Below, piece by piece: positions 49,630-58,961 of a stretch of 64,000 bases of DNA. A program made the position numbers and the translations under genes. A model generated the notes under the pieces. That model did not search any database. It was not told the DNA's origin and worked only from the letters and a program-made list of their open reading frames with translations. This DNA is from Trueperella pyogenes. GTDB taxonomy: Bacteria > Actinomycetota > Actinomycetes > Actinomycetales > Actinomycetaceae. Numbering within the stretch: position 1 is the stretch's first letter; each line of letters opens with the position of its first letter. The DNA is taken from contig NZ_JVLH01000006.1 in NCBI RefSeq assembly GCF_001070855.1, positions 124,001-188,000 of the forward strand, in the 5' to 3' direction.

Positions 49630-49754
49630 CGATGTCAAGGCTAATCGCGAATACCTAGGATGGGAAAGCGGACGCGCAAAATCAGGGCGAGGCTTGTGCC
49701 TTCCCCTGACCGATGGGCGCTGCGCCACTCTCACATCGCTTTGCATATCCACAT

Positions 49755-49780
49755 CAACGCCTGCGATAGCTAATTATTCC
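49755..49780 (-). promoter_or_regulatory. Probable SigR-type promoter of sigR-rsrA
   Basis: On the minus strand GGAAT (49780-49776), 17 bases, then GTTG (49758-49755), close to the SigR/SigH consensus GGAAT-N18-GTT. Transcription would start at or just inside the GTG/ATG at 49752/49746, giving a nearly leaderless mRNA for the extended isoform. This suggests autoregulation. Confidence 0.6.
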
Positions 49781-49866
49781 GCTCCGTATTCCACCCGCAG
49801 CCAAAATTGCCCATCTTTGCGACGTGGAAACCGGTGTACCTGAGTATTTTTTGACACAATAGAGTT

Positions 49867-50322
49867 ATGTCTATTCTTCGCGGTATCGCTCGCCCCTTGT
49901 TGGTTGCACCCCTTGCGCTAGACGCATTTGACGCCTTGATCCATCCCGATCAGCATGCAGCTAAACTCGAAGGGCTTCGCCCGCTCTTCAACAAAGTTGA
50001 GGATTCGACACAGATCGACGACATCGATCCCTACCTGCGTTCCGCCGCACGCATCAGTGCTGGCGTAGCCTTGGCTGCCTCCGTCACTTTCGCAGTCGGT
50101 AGAGCCCCTCGTACATCGGCTGCACTCCTGGCAGGGATCGCTCTTCCCATGGCGATTATCAACCATGAGGATCGCACTTCCCTTGGTCTGAAGCTTGCAA
50201 ATTGTGCAGGGCTTGTTTTTGCGGGGATGGACCGACGCGGTCGCCCAAGCGCTGCCTGGCGTCGTGATGAGAAACGCCGCGCGCTTTCTCAGCAGGCGAT
50301 TGCAGCGGGCTCTGGACAGTGA
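49867..50322 (+). CDS. DoxX-like small membrane protein
   Basis: 151 residues. MSILRGIARPLLVAPLALDAFDALIHPDQHAA matches the start of actinobacterial DoxX-family proteins; three to four hydrophobic segments (about 5-25, 60-78, 83-100, 108-122), then a basic tail. Function unknown; DoxX proteins have been linked to thiol-stress membrane complexes in mycobacteria, which would fit the neighbouring sigR, though this is inference. Upstream a TTGACA lies close to the start. Confidence 0.65.
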   Translation: MSILRGIARPLLVAPLALDAFDALIHPDQHAAKLEGLRPLFNKVEDSTQIDDIDPYLRSAARISAGVALAASVTFAVGRAPRTSAALLAGIALPMAIINHEDRTSLGLKLANCAGLVFAGMDRRGRPSAAWRRDEKRRALSQQAIAAGSGQ

Positions 50323-51632
50323 AGCACTGGGACGCGCCGTGCGTACACGAGCCACTCAACACTCAGGTTGAAATCCCAGGCTCAAAATCTCAAACTGCCC
50401 GGGCTCTCTACCTTGCAGCGACCGGTTCTTCGCCCTGTACCATCCACGGACTGTTGCGTTCCCGAGATACAGATCTCTTTGCCGATGCCCTAGTCACCTT
50501 AGGCGCGCGGATCTCATTTATTGATGAGATGTCGGCACGCGTGATTCCAATGGAAATCCGCTCAGCTACCGAAGAAGAACGGCAGATCGACTGTGGCCTC
50601 GCGGGCACTGTGATGCGTTTTCTCCCTCCCCTGGCTGCGCTCTCCCCTATCCCCACGCGCTTCGATGGCGACAAACAAGCCTATGCGCGCCCTCTCGGCG
50701 CACTTCTCGATGTCCTCGAAAATCTGGGGGCACACATCACCTATCACGGGGAGCACGCTCACCTCCCCTTCACCATTCAGGGGCCCCTGCGCTACCACCC
50801 CGGTACGATTACCGTCGACGCCTCGGCCTCTTCTCAGTTCTTTTCTGCAATGCTGCTCATCGCTCCCCTCCTTGGCGGAGCCATCATTCGCAGCGAGCAA
50901 GAACTGATCTCTCTTCCCCATATCAACATGACCTTGGACATGATGCGGGCAACCGGAATTACCTGGTCAAAACTCAGCGGAAGCGAGTGGATGATTGAGG
51001 AAGGCAAGCCCACGGCCTCGGAAATCAAAATCGAAGCAGACCTTTCAAATGCGGGTCCCTTCTTGTGCGCGGGAATCCTTAGCGGCGGAAGTCTTGCTAT
51101 CCCTCATTGGCCTGTGAACTCCACACAGCCGGGAGCAATGTGGCCAGAACTTTTTGAGCGCATGGGGATTGACACCCGATTGCTTGTCGAAGGAAGCGAA
51201 AACGGCACCTTGCTTGTCGACGGCCACGGCCCGGGCACTTTCCAGGGGATCACCTGTGATATGTCCGCAATGGGCGAGATGGTTCCAACCCTTGCTGCGC
51301 TCCTGCTCTTTGCACAAACTCCATCTACTCTCAGCGGAATCGCGCACCTTCGCGGGCATGAGACTGATCGTTTGGAAGCCATCGCGGACTCCATTCGATC
51401 CCTGGGCGGCTGCGTCGAAGTTCTTGACGATGGCCTCACAATTAAGCCACGCCCTCTTCATGGCGCCAAACTGCGTTCCTTCGCCGACCACAGGATGGCA
51501 ACTTTCGCGGCAATCGTTGGATTGGTGATCGATGGGGTGAGCGTGGACGATATCGCGTGCACCTCAAAAACTCTCCCGAATTTTGAATCTATGTGGCAGA
51601 GCATGATGGAGAATCGAGGCGCAAATGTCTAG
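50319..51632 (+). CDS. aroA: 3-phosphoshikimate 1-carboxyvinyltransferase (EPSP synthase)
   Basis: 437 residues. Starts at GTG 50319, overlapping the previous stop (GTGA). EPSP marks: IPGSKSQTARALYLAA, CGLAGTVMRFLPPLAALS, DASASSQFFSAMLL, LRGHETDRLEAI and SFADHRMATFAA. The enzyme joins shikimate-3-phosphate and PEP in aromatic amino acid synthesis. It is followed by rsgA with an 8-base overlap, the usual pairing in actinobacteria. Confidence 0.95.
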   Translation: MKHWDAPCVHEPLNTQVEIPGSKSQTARALYLAATGSSPCTIHGLLRSRDTDLFADALVTLGARISFIDEMSARVIPMEIRSATEEERQIDCGLAGTVMRFLPPLAALSPIPTRFDGDKQAYARPLGALLDVLENLGAHITYHGEHAHLPFTIQGPLRYHPGTITVDASASSQFFSAMLLIAPLLGGAIIRSEQELISLPHINMTLDMMRATGITWSKLSGSEWMIEEGKPTASEIKIEADLSNAGPFLCAGILSGGSLAIPHWPVNSTQPGAMWPELFERMGIDTRLLVEGSENGTLLVDGHGPGTFQGITCDMSAMGEMVPTLAALLLFAQTPSTLSGIAHLRGHETDRLEAIADSIRSLGGCVEVLDDGLTIKPRPLHGAKLRSFADHRMATFAAIVGLVIDGVSVDDIACTSKTLPNFESMWQSMMENRGANV

Positions 51633-52695
51633 ACGCGATATCGGCACCGATGACCCGCGCGTAAAAGTTCGCCCCGGGAAGCGCTCGCGGCCACGTACAA
51701 AAGTTCGCCCTGATTGGGGTAACAAGCCAATCGGTCAGGTGATCGGTATTGACCGTGGCCGCTACCTGGTTCGCTATGAGGATATCGACCTGCGCTCTGT
51801 TCTTGCCCGCGAGCTTAAGAAAGGAAGCGTTGTCGTTGGTGATCGTGTCCGTTTGACCGGTGATCTCAGTGGCCACCTTGACACCTTGGCCCGGATCGTT
51901 GCTGTAGAGGAAAGAAGCAGCGTTCTGCGCCGCTCTCTTGAGGACGCTCCCGATCAAAAGGGAGAAAAAATTATCGTTGCAAACGCACAGATTATGGTGA
52001 TTGTGACGGCTTTGGCCGATCCTCCTCCTCGAATGGGAATGATTGACCGCTGTTTGGTAGCCGCTCACGAGGCGGGGATGCGCGCCGTTCTTTGCCTCAC
52101 GAAAGCCGATCTTGCTCCGGCCGAAGAATTTCTTCGCGCGTATGCGGATTTTGACCTGACGACAGTGGTGACCTCGGTTGCGGCTGGCGATCAGGGGCTT
52201 GATGAATTAAGAGAGCTTCTAGCCGGGCATTTTTCCGTTTTGGTCGGCCACTCCGGAGTTGGAAAATCAACACTCATTAACGCGCTGATTCCCCAGGCCC
52301 AACGCAGCGTGGGAATGGTCAATCAGGTCACCGGACGAGGTCGCCATACATCAACCTCCTCTCGAGCCTTCGAGCTTCCCGGTGGCGGCTGGATTGTTGA
52401 TACCCCCGGTGTGCGTTCCTTCGGACTCGGGCATGTCGATACCGACGATGTGCTTGGCGTTTTCCCCGATGTTGCCGAGGCTGCGCAGTGGTGCCTCCCG
52501 CTGTGCACGCACCTCGAGGATGCCCCCTCATGTGCACTGGATGCGTGGGCGCAGGGGCGCGAACCCTTCACTCTCCCTTCCTCCCCTTCCGAGGCCGAGG
52601 CAGAGCGCCAGAGACGTACTTCGCAGCTTGCTTCCGTTCGTCGCCTTTTGGACGCGGTTGCAGGAGCAATGCGCGTTTCGAAGGCTGCACGCTGA
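51625..52695 (+). CDS. rsgA: Ribosome small subunit-dependent GTPase A
   Basis: 356 residues. Circularly permuted GTPase: OB-fold (about 30-80), G4 (TKADL), then G1 GHSGVGKSTLIN, G3 DTPGVRSFGL, and the zinc knuckle CLPLCTHLEDAPSC. A basic N-terminus (KVRPGKRSRPRTKVRP) precedes the OB-fold, as in actinobacteria. It checks maturation of the 30S subunit. Confidence 0.95.
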   Translation: MSRRDIGTDDPRVKVRPGKRSRPRTKVRPDWGNKPIGQVIGIDRGRYLVRYEDIDLRSVLARELKKGSVVVGDRVRLTGDLSGHLDTLARIVAVEERSSVLRRSLEDAPDQKGEKIIVANAQIMVIVTALADPPPRMGMIDRCLVAAHEAGMRAVLCLTKADLAPAEEFLRAYADFDLTTVVTSVAAGDQGLDELRELLAGHFSVLVGHSGVGKSTLINALIPQAQRSVGMVNQVTGRGRHTSTSSRAFELPGGGWIVDTPGVRSFGLGHVDTDDVLGVFPDVAEAAQWCLPLCTHLEDAPSCALDAWAQGREPFTLPSSPSEAEAERQRRTSQLASVRRLLDAVAGAMRVSKAAR

Positions 52696-52766
52696 TCTCG
52701 AGGTAATTTTTCTGGTGCTGCTCCAAACTGACTCAAAATGCCGGCGGGGCGGTTCATACTAGGCAC

Positions 52767-54017
52767 ATGCGAATTCTTCACACCTCCGATTGGCATTTTG
52801 GCCGTAGTCTCCACGGTCAAGATTTAGGCGACGCACGCGCTCTTTTTTCTCGCTGGCTCATCGACACCGTGAAGACGCAGAATATCCAGCTGGTTTTAAT
52901 CTCTGGCGATGTCTATGACCGAGCTATTCCTCCCGTCGGTCAGATCAATGAAGTGATGAGCCTTCTTGAAGAACTTAGCTCTATCACTCAGGTATTACTC
53001 ACATCAGGAAATCATGATTCCGCGGGGCGTCTGGGAATGTATTCGCACTTCCTTCGCGGAAATATCCAGGTGTGTACACGTGTTGAAGACATCGGCACCG
53101 CCCGCGAATACCTCGGCACCGGTGACGATCCAGGAGTTTTGGTCTACCCGATCCCCTACCTTGAGCCCGATTTAGTCCGTTCAGCGTTATCCCCCAGTGA
53201 TCAGCCGCTTGAACGCAGCCATCAGGCAGTAATGGATGCAGCAATGCGGCGTATCGGCACTGATCTCAAGCAACGGCGCAGTGAAGGGGATTTGCGCCCA
53301 GCTGTGGTGATGGCCCATGCCTTCATTGTCGGTGCCGCACCTTCGGACTCTGAGCGCAACATTGAAGTTGGTGGTGTTCCTTCAGTCTCAGCCGAAACCT
53401 TCGAAAACTTTGGTGCTGATCCCCAAGCACCAACTCCTGGGCTAAGTTACGTTGCTTTAGGACATTTACATCGGCCTCAAGCTATCTCCTCTTCTCAAGT
53501 ACCTATTCGCTATTCCGGTTCACCCATTGCCTATTCATTTTCAGAAGCTCCTGGGGATAAAAGCGCAGTCATCATTGATACTTATCCGGATATTAAAAAG
53601 CTCACGCCACATACTCAAAGGGTTGAGATTTCTGGTATTTCAATGCCTCTTACGCTCTCAACGGTTGATATCCCATCCGCGCATCCCCTTGTTGTCCTCA
53701 CGGGCTCAATGGATTCTCTTCTCGAAAAAGCAGCACAGATCGATCGGGAATCCTATGTGTCTTTGACCGTTACCGATAATGCACGACCTCAGTCAATGGT
53801 TTCCCGTCTTCGCGCTGCGTACCCACACGCGCTCTCGATCATCCACGCGCCAGCACATACACCCATCCTGTCAGCGCCCGGGCGGAACCTTGCAACGATG
53901 GATATTCGTTCAACCCTCGCAGACTTTTTCTCTCAACAGGGTGGACAGCCGGTATCAACAGAAGAAAGTAACGTTATCGATCAGGTTGTGAACAAGGTGA
54001 AAGAAGACCTCCAATGA
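52767..54017 (+). CDS. sbcD: Exonuclease subunit SbcD (Mre11-like)
   Basis: 416 residues. Metallophosphoesterase motifs: HTSDWHFGRSLHG, ISGDVYDRAIPP, TSGNHDSAGRLG, and MAHAF and GHLHRP near residues 180 and 230. It forms the nuclease part of SbcCD, which opens hairpins and processes DNA ends. It overlaps sbcC by four bases. The C-terminal cap ends with a region of coil-forming acidic residues. Confidence 0.94.
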   Translation: MRILHTSDWHFGRSLHGQDLGDARALFSRWLIDTVKTQNIQLVLISGDVYDRAIPPVGQINEVMSLLEELSSITQVLLTSGNHDSAGRLGMYSHFLRGNIQVCTRVEDIGTAREYLGTGDDPGVLVYPIPYLEPDLVRSALSPSDQPLERSHQAVMDAAMRRIGTDLKQRRSEGDLRPAVVMAHAFIVGAAPSDSERNIEVGGVPSVSAETFENFGADPQAPTPGLSYVALGHLHRPQAISSSQVPIRYSGSPIAYSFSEAPGDKSAVIIDTYPDIKKLTPHTQRVEISGISMPLTLSTVDIPSAHPLVVLTGSMDSLLEKAAQIDRESYVSLTVTDNARPQSMVSRLRAAYPHALSIIHAPAHTPILSAPGRNLATMDIRSTLADFFSQQGGQPVSTEESNVIDQVVNKVKEDLQ

Positions 54018-57000
54018 AGCTACTCACTTTGGAACTCAGCGGGATCGGCCCATTTGCGTCACGTCAATTTATTGACTTCCAGCATTTCACCGACGCGGGA
54101 CTCTTCCTTTTACGTGGAGCAACCGGTTCTGGAAAATCGACACTGATCGATGCCATCGTGTTCGGACTCTACGGAGATGTCGCAAGCGGAAACGACGGGG
54201 CGAAAAACCGACTACGTTCGCTGTATTGCGCCCCAAATGACCCCTCTTATGTGGAAGTGGTTTTTGAAGTCTCTGCCGGGATTTACCGAGTTCGCCGAAC
54301 CCCGCAGTATGTCAAAGAGGGACGTGCAACCCCGGTCAATGCAACAGTGACTTTTGAAAAGGTAACTCCCAGCCCTTCGGATCCCTCTGGTTTTTCAACA
54401 CTTGAAGCCCTGAGCCGTTCCATCCCCGAAGCGCAATCAATGATTACCGCGCTCATCGGATTAACAAAGGAACAATTCCTGCAAACTGTTGTTCTTCCAC
54501 AGGGACAATTTGCGCGCTTCCTCAGTGCAAAATCCTCGGATAGAGAGAAAATTCTCCGAGATATTTTCGGTACCCAGTATTTTCAAGATCTGCAAAATGC
54601 TTTTGTCGAAGAAGCAAAGTCAGCAGATGAATCCATCACGCGGACACGCCACGATATTTTGAGTGCTCTGGGAATGCTACAGAGCCAGATCACCGACTCT
54701 TCCCTGGGCGAGTCTCTTTCCGATGAGCTCACGAAGCTGAGCGAAAAACTTGAAAGTACCGGTGAATATGAAGAACTAAACGCAGATCTGCTGAAGCTCA
54801 GCGGGCACCTGAATGATGTATTGAAGAAACAGCGCGATGATGCCCAGCACAGTCTTGACAGTGCTCAGGTTCTTCTTGACCATCGAAACGCGGAGTTGAC
54901 TGCAGCCCAAGACCTTCAACAACGTTTCAATGAATACAAGCTGTTAACCACCCAGCAGGCCGCACTTCTTTCACAAGAAAGTCAGATTGATTCCCTCACC
55001 GTCAAGGAAGCGCATCTGCGAAGCCTCGAGCCTCTCAAAGCTCCCCTGCAGCAATTCGACTCTGCAAGGTCAAAACTTATGCAGGCCTCGTCCGCTTTAG
55101 AAAAGTTCATCTCGCTCTCTGAGCGGATGGATGGAGCACTGTTCGATACGACTCAGGCCCATGCCGATTTATCCGCGGGAAAGAATGAACTTCTTGCTGA
55201 GTTTGAGAAGGTGAGCAACGCAAGCCATGTCCACCAGCAATTAGTCGATGCACGCATGGAATATGACCAGCTGAGCGCCCAGGAAATCCAGGCACGTCAA
55301 CTGATCGAAGAGCTGAAACAGCGCTCAGATGCACTGCTTAAGACCCGAACGGAACTCAGGCAGAAAATTGAATCCAGCCAAGAGGCGCGTTCTGTCCTTG
55401 CTTCCTCATCGGCTCAGCTCGACGCATTGAACCAACGCGTCGATGCGGCTGAAAGAGCCGATATACTGCGTGCTCAACTCATCGGTCTTGCTGAGGAAAT
55501 CCAAAAAGCGCATCGGACTGCCCGCGAAAGTGGCATCGCTGCTCTTCTTGCACGCGAGACATGGCTCCAAGAAACTGCTGCCTCGCTGGCTACCGAACTC
55601 GAAGAGGACACCCCCTGTCCCGTCTGCGGCTCAACCTCGCATCCCGCCCCAGCACAATCGGATAGCGACAATACAATGAGTCGCCAGAGACTCGATGAGC
55701 TTGAGGCACTTCGCCAAGAAGCCGATAAACTTCTTCATGAGCTCAGTACCCAACGCTCACAATGCGTGGCGCAAATTGCCGCACTCAATGAGCAAGCTGG
55801 ATCAGACAGCAAATCCCTACGCATTCAACGAGATACCCTTAGGCAAAGCATTGACCAGCTCAACGCTCTGGCAGAAAACTATCAGGCACTGAGCGCAGAA
55901 TTTGAAGCTACTTCAGAGAGCGAAAAAGAAATCCTGAGTGCGCACGCATCAACGCAAGAAAAACTCACAAGCATTAACTCACGAATCCAAGAAGTCAAAG
56001 CTCAAATCAGTACATTCGAAGCATCCCTCACCCAAGCTCTGGCGGACTACGCCTCGCTTGAAGAGTGGAAAGAGGCCCTTGAGCGCAAGCAAGATCATCA
56101 AGACGCTTTTTCTCAAGCTCTCAACGACTTCGATCAGGCTGCACAGCTTGTCCAGAGCAATCAGCAATACCTCAATACCGCGCTCTCAGAGTCCGGATAT
56201 AAAGATGAGCATATAGACCTCAATCAGATTCGTGAAGAGCTCAAAGACCTTCCTCAGTTGGAGGGACTCAGCGAGCAGATTCGTCACTATCGCCAAGAAC
56301 TTCATACGGTTCAGGCACGTTTGAATTCGGAACGTTTTTCTGGCTTAGAGACGGCAGAAATCCCAGATCTTAATGCATGTGAAAGCGCACGAGAAGCGGC
56401 ACGAGAAGAAGAACTCCGCGCTAGTTCCACCCTTGCTGACATCCAAGCACTCACAAAAGGTATTCACCGCTCAGAAACCCAGATTCGCTCAACGCTGGCC
56501 GATCTACGTCAGGTGCTCAAAGAAGGATATCCTCGCCTTCGACTTGCCCAGCTTGCAAGTGGAAACGGCCAAGCCAGCATCCATCGAGTACCACTGAGTT
56601 CATGGATTCTCATGTCTCGTTTTGAAGAATTGATCTCGGCTGCCAATCCGCGGCTAGCAGAGATTTCACACGGACGCTACGAACTACAACGCAGCGATAC
56701 AGACCCAACACGATCGCGTAAAAACGGCCTAGGTCTGGTGATCTTCGATCATGAGGCTGAAGATACTCGCACCCCTTCAACTCTCTCGGGTGGAGAAACC
56801 TTCTATGTCTCCCTGGCATTGGCACTTGGACTCGCAGACGTGGTTATGGCCGAAAGCGGCGGCATCATGCTTTCAAGCATGTTCATCGACGAGGGCTTCG
56901 GTTCCTTGGATCTCGACACCCTCGACATCGTGATGGCACAGCTCCTAGCCTTGCGTCAAAGCGATCGATGCATTGGTGTCATCAGTCATGTCGATGAGAT

Positions 57001-57079
57001 GGCACGGCAAATCGCAGACCAAATCCAGGTCACATGGAAAGAAGGCCAAGGCTCAACCCTGAGCATCAGAGGGCACTAG
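54014..57079 (+). CDS. sbcC: Exonuclease subunit SbcC (Rad50-like ATPase)
   Basis: 1021 residues. P-loop GATGSGKSTLIDAIVFGLYGDV near residue 35; two long coiled-coil arms around the zinc hook CPVCGSTSHP (about residue 535); ABC signature TLSGGETFYVSLALALGLADVV and Walker B MFIDEGFGSLD near the C-terminus. Partner of SbcD in the end-processing complex. Base composition is visibly more AT-rich than neighbouring housekeeping genes. Confidence 0.95.
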   Translation: MKLLTLELSGIGPFASRQFIDFQHFTDAGLFLLRGATGSGKSTLIDAIVFGLYGDVASGNDGAKNRLRSLYCAPNDPSYVEVVFEVSAGIYRVRRTPQYVKEGRATPVNATVTFEKVTPSPSDPSGFSTLEALSRSIPEAQSMITALIGLTKEQFLQTVVLPQGQFARFLSAKSSDREKILRDIFGTQYFQDLQNAFVEEAKSADESITRTRHDILSALGMLQSQITDSSLGESLSDELTKLSEKLESTGEYEELNADLLKLSGHLNDVLKKQRDDAQHSLDSAQVLLDHRNAELTAAQDLQQRFNEYKLLTTQQAALLSQESQIDSLTVKEAHLRSLEPLKAPLQQFDSARSKLMQASSALEKFISLSERMDGALFDTTQAHADLSAGKNELLAEFEKVSNASHVHQQLVDARMEYDQLSAQEIQARQLIEELKQRSDALLKTRTELRQKIESSQEARSVLASSSAQLDALNQRVDAAERADILRAQLIGLAEEIQKAHRTARESGIAALLARETWLQETAASLATELEEDTPCPVCGSTSHPAPAQSDSDNTMSRQRLDELEALRQEADKLLHELSTQRSQCVAQIAALNEQAGSDSKSLRIQRDTLRQSIDQLNALAENYQALSAEFEATSESEKEILSAHASTQEKLTSINSRIQEVKAQISTFEASLTQALADYASLEEWKEALERKQDHQDAFSQALNDFDQAAQLVQSNQQYLNTALSESGYKDEHIDLNQIREELKDLPQLEGLSEQIRHYRQELHTVQARLNSERFSGLETAEIPDLNACESAREAAREEELRASSTLADIQALTKGIHRSETQIRSTLADLRQVLKEGYPRLRLAQLASGNGQASIHRVPLSSWILMSRFEELISAANPRLAEISHGRYELQRSDTDPTRSRKNGLGLVIFDHEAEDTRTPSTLSGGETFYVSLALALGLADVVMAESGGIMLSSMFIDEGFGSLDLDTLDIVMAQLLALRQSDRCIGVISHVDEMARQIADQIQVTWKEGQGSTLSIRGH

Positions 57080-57082
57080 CCG

Positions 57083-57544
57083 TCAGCGCATCTGACGAAG
57101 AATACGGATCACGTCCTCGCGCTCTTCCGGGGCGTACCATTCCATGCTTTCATCCCACAGGCTTGCGACAGCTTCGTCCGCCTCGTCCTGAGTCTGTGCG
57201 TCAAGGACTGCACGAACCTTCTCTGAAGCATCTGGATGATCGATAAAGTAAGCGGCAATATGGCTTTCAACTGGAGCGCAAGGCTGTGTCTGAGCAACCT
57301 CACCATCGTAGGGTGCAACAGAAATACCCTCGATATCTGCAGCGATAATGCACCGACTGAGCGCACCCTGTTCATCGCGTAGTAACGCCAAGGAATCGAG
57401 AGCAGCTAAATCGCGCGCATCGTCTTCAGCAAGTTCTAAATCTTCACCGCGCAGCGAAGAGGAAAGATCGACACAGTAGGCGGGTCGGGGCGCCAAGTTT
57501 CCCTCTTCCAATTCACGAGCAAGAACAGGGTAATAGATTCGCAT
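57083..57544 (-). CDS. DUF6912-like hypothetical protein
   Basis: 153 residues, acidic and soluble, without signal or membrane segment. MRIYYPVLARELEEGNLAPRPAYCVD at the start and the regular Ala/Asp/Glu pattern suggest the actinobacterial DUF6912 family, an assignment made from memory. Convergent with sbcC with only three bases between the stops. No function can be proposed. Confidence 0.55.
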   Translation of the reverse strand: MRIYYPVLARELEEGNLAPRPAYCVDLSSSLRGEDLELAEDDARDLAALDSLALLRDEQGALSRCIIAADIEGISVAPYDGEVAQTQPCAPVESHIAAYFIDHPDASEKVRAVLDAQTQDEADEAVASLWDESMEWYAPEEREDVIRILRQMR

Positions 57545-57803
57545 AGCACCAGTTTATGCACGAAAGTGCGTACTGTCTTAAGGCACCCGCATCCACCCAA
57601 AGACGTGTCAGACAAGAACGAAATGACATTAACTGAAACAAAGCGGCAGTAATCAAATTGACACGTGTGACATTGTCCGAACTTAATCGATCGCCCCCGA
57701 TTTCACCGAAGCGGAATCAATAGGCTTTCATCTGCACAAATAGCTCAAAAGTAATCGCTTTACAGACTCCAAAAATCCCGAAAAAAATGGCATGATTGAA
57801 GGC

Positions 57804-58010
57804 ATGAATCAACGATTCCTCACTCTCGCCGAGGTCGCCGAGACACTCAACATTACGCTTTCCGCTGCGCGCTCACTGGTAAATTCCGGCGAGCTACCAG
57901 CCATTCAATTGGGAGGCAAGCGCATGTGGCGTGTTGAAGAATCCGTCCTCGAAGAATTTATCCAAACCCAATACGAGCATTCACGTGCACGCTTAAGCCA
58001 TAGCGCATAA
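57804..58010 (+). CDS. Small helix-turn-helix protein, excisionase/BldC-like
   Basis: 68 residues from ATG 57804 (an in-frame ATG 12 bases earlier is possible; neither has a good ribosome binding site). RFLTLAEVAETLNITLSAARSLVNSGELPAIQLGGKRMWRVEESVLEEFI is a MerR-like winged helix of the excisionase/BldC kind. Related proteins near secA are common in actinobacteria and likely regulate transcription. A terminator follows directly. Confidence 0.8.
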   Translation: MNQRFLTLAEVAETLNITLSAARSLVNSGELPAIQLGGKRMWRVEESVLEEFIQTQYEHSRARLSHSA

Positions 58011-58026
58011 CCCTAGGAGATGTTAG

Positions 58027-58058
58027 ATGTGGGCAGAGATTTCTCTGCCCACATTTTC
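58027..58058 (+). terminator. Terminator after the small HTH gene
   Basis: Perfect 13-bp stem ATGTGGGCAGAGA/TCTCTGCCCACAT with a two-base spacer at the tip, followed by TTTTC. Seventeen bases behind the stop. Confidence 0.85.
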
Positions 58059-58417
58059 ATGCGAAGGGCGCATAATCCTAGATCTTTTCACGGCGAAAAG
58101 AAGCTCATCCACAACCCTAAATCTGGATGTTTTCCCATCGGCGACTGCACATTTTCTCAATTTTTGCTGAGATCGAGAAGATACTTATTTTATTGCTACT
58201 GGCACATACGTCTACTTGAGCGACTTCACTTTCATATAAAAATTGATAAAACCAGGTATCACTCATACCTGACAGTGACTTCATTAGCCAACACCTTGTA
58301 TACACAAGCATTTTATAGTTGGATTGACAGCTCAACTTAATTCCTCAAGACTCCAAGTATCCGCCCCAAAGATGAGGCGTCGCCCCCATGAATACAGCCG
58401 CCCAAGGAGTCTTGACA
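58059..58417. other. AT-rich gap without a recognisable gene
   Basis: About 360 bases, much more AT-rich than the flanks (runs such as TTTTATTGCTAC, TATAAAAATTGATAAAACC). Open frames cross it on both strands, but none has a start with a ribosome binding site, codon usage like its neighbours, or a recognisable protein. It probably holds the promoter of the Rv3235-like gene at its right end; no RNA gene is recognised. Confidence 0.5.
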
Positions 58418-58885
58418 ATGCCACGACAGTCAAGAGTACTGATCCCACCAGCAGATCACGCTTTCCGAATTAGCTGGGACCTTTCGCGAGATACTCCTGT
58501 CAATAGCCCAACAACGCTGAGTTCGTATCTCAACGCCGATAATCCTCTGATCCCGCAAGAACAAGAAATTACGAACCTATGCCAGTGGTCAATTGGACTA
58601 GCTCGAGGCATTATGGAGGTCCTTCTCCACCTCCGCCCATACGAACAGCTCCGACGATGGCTAGTCCCACCGCTCTACCAACGACTTGTCACCATCATTA
58701 ACAGAGATCCACGAAGCTTTCGACGCGAGCCCTGCCACCCCATTCAATGGCATATCAGCCAAACTTCAGCAACGGTCATCGAATCCTGCGTGATCATCGC
58801 GCAAGGAGAAGGCAGACACGTCATCTCCATGCGTCTGCAGACTTTTAAAAACAGATGGATTGTCACCGCACTGGATGTTCTGTAA
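58418..58885 (+). CDS. Rv3235 family protein (DUF6459-like)
   Basis: 155 residues from ATG 58418, with AAGGAG eight bases upstream. The C-terminal half (LRRWLVPPLYQRL..., HPIQWHISQTSATVIESCVIIAQGEGRHVISMRLQTFKNRWIVTALDVL) matches the Rv3235 family, whose gene lies beside secA in many actinobacteria. The N-terminus is divergent. A helical bundle plus beta-barrel-like SnoaL fold is likely. Function unknown, but linkage to secA and the convergent arrangement are conserved. Confidence 0.75.
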   Translation: MPRQSRVLIPPADHAFRISWDLSRDTPVNSPTTLSSYLNADNPLIPQEQEITNLCQWSIGLARGIMEVLLHLRPYEQLRRWLVPPLYQRLVTIINRDPRSFRREPCHPIQWHISQTSATVIESCVIIAQGEGRHVISMRLQTFKNRWIVTALDVL

Positions 58886-58905
58886 GGAGAGTGCAGATAA
58901 AACAG

Positions 58906-58937
58906 TGGCGGCATGCACCGCATGGTGCATGCCGCCA
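58906..58937. terminator. Terminator between the Rv3235-like gene and secA
   Basis: Perfect 14-bp stem TGGCGGCATGCACC/GGTGCATGCCGCCA with a GCAT loop. On the minus strand it is followed by CTGTTTTATC, so it mainly serves secA, which ends 25 bases before it. Confidence 0.85.
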
Positions 58938-58961
58938 TCAACATTCAGTCACAGCGGTCGA

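Noticed and set aside
58020-58340. 106-codon frame in the AT-rich gap
   Set aside because: Begins within a terminator stem, composition unlike all neighbours, no ribosome binding site, no recognisable domain.
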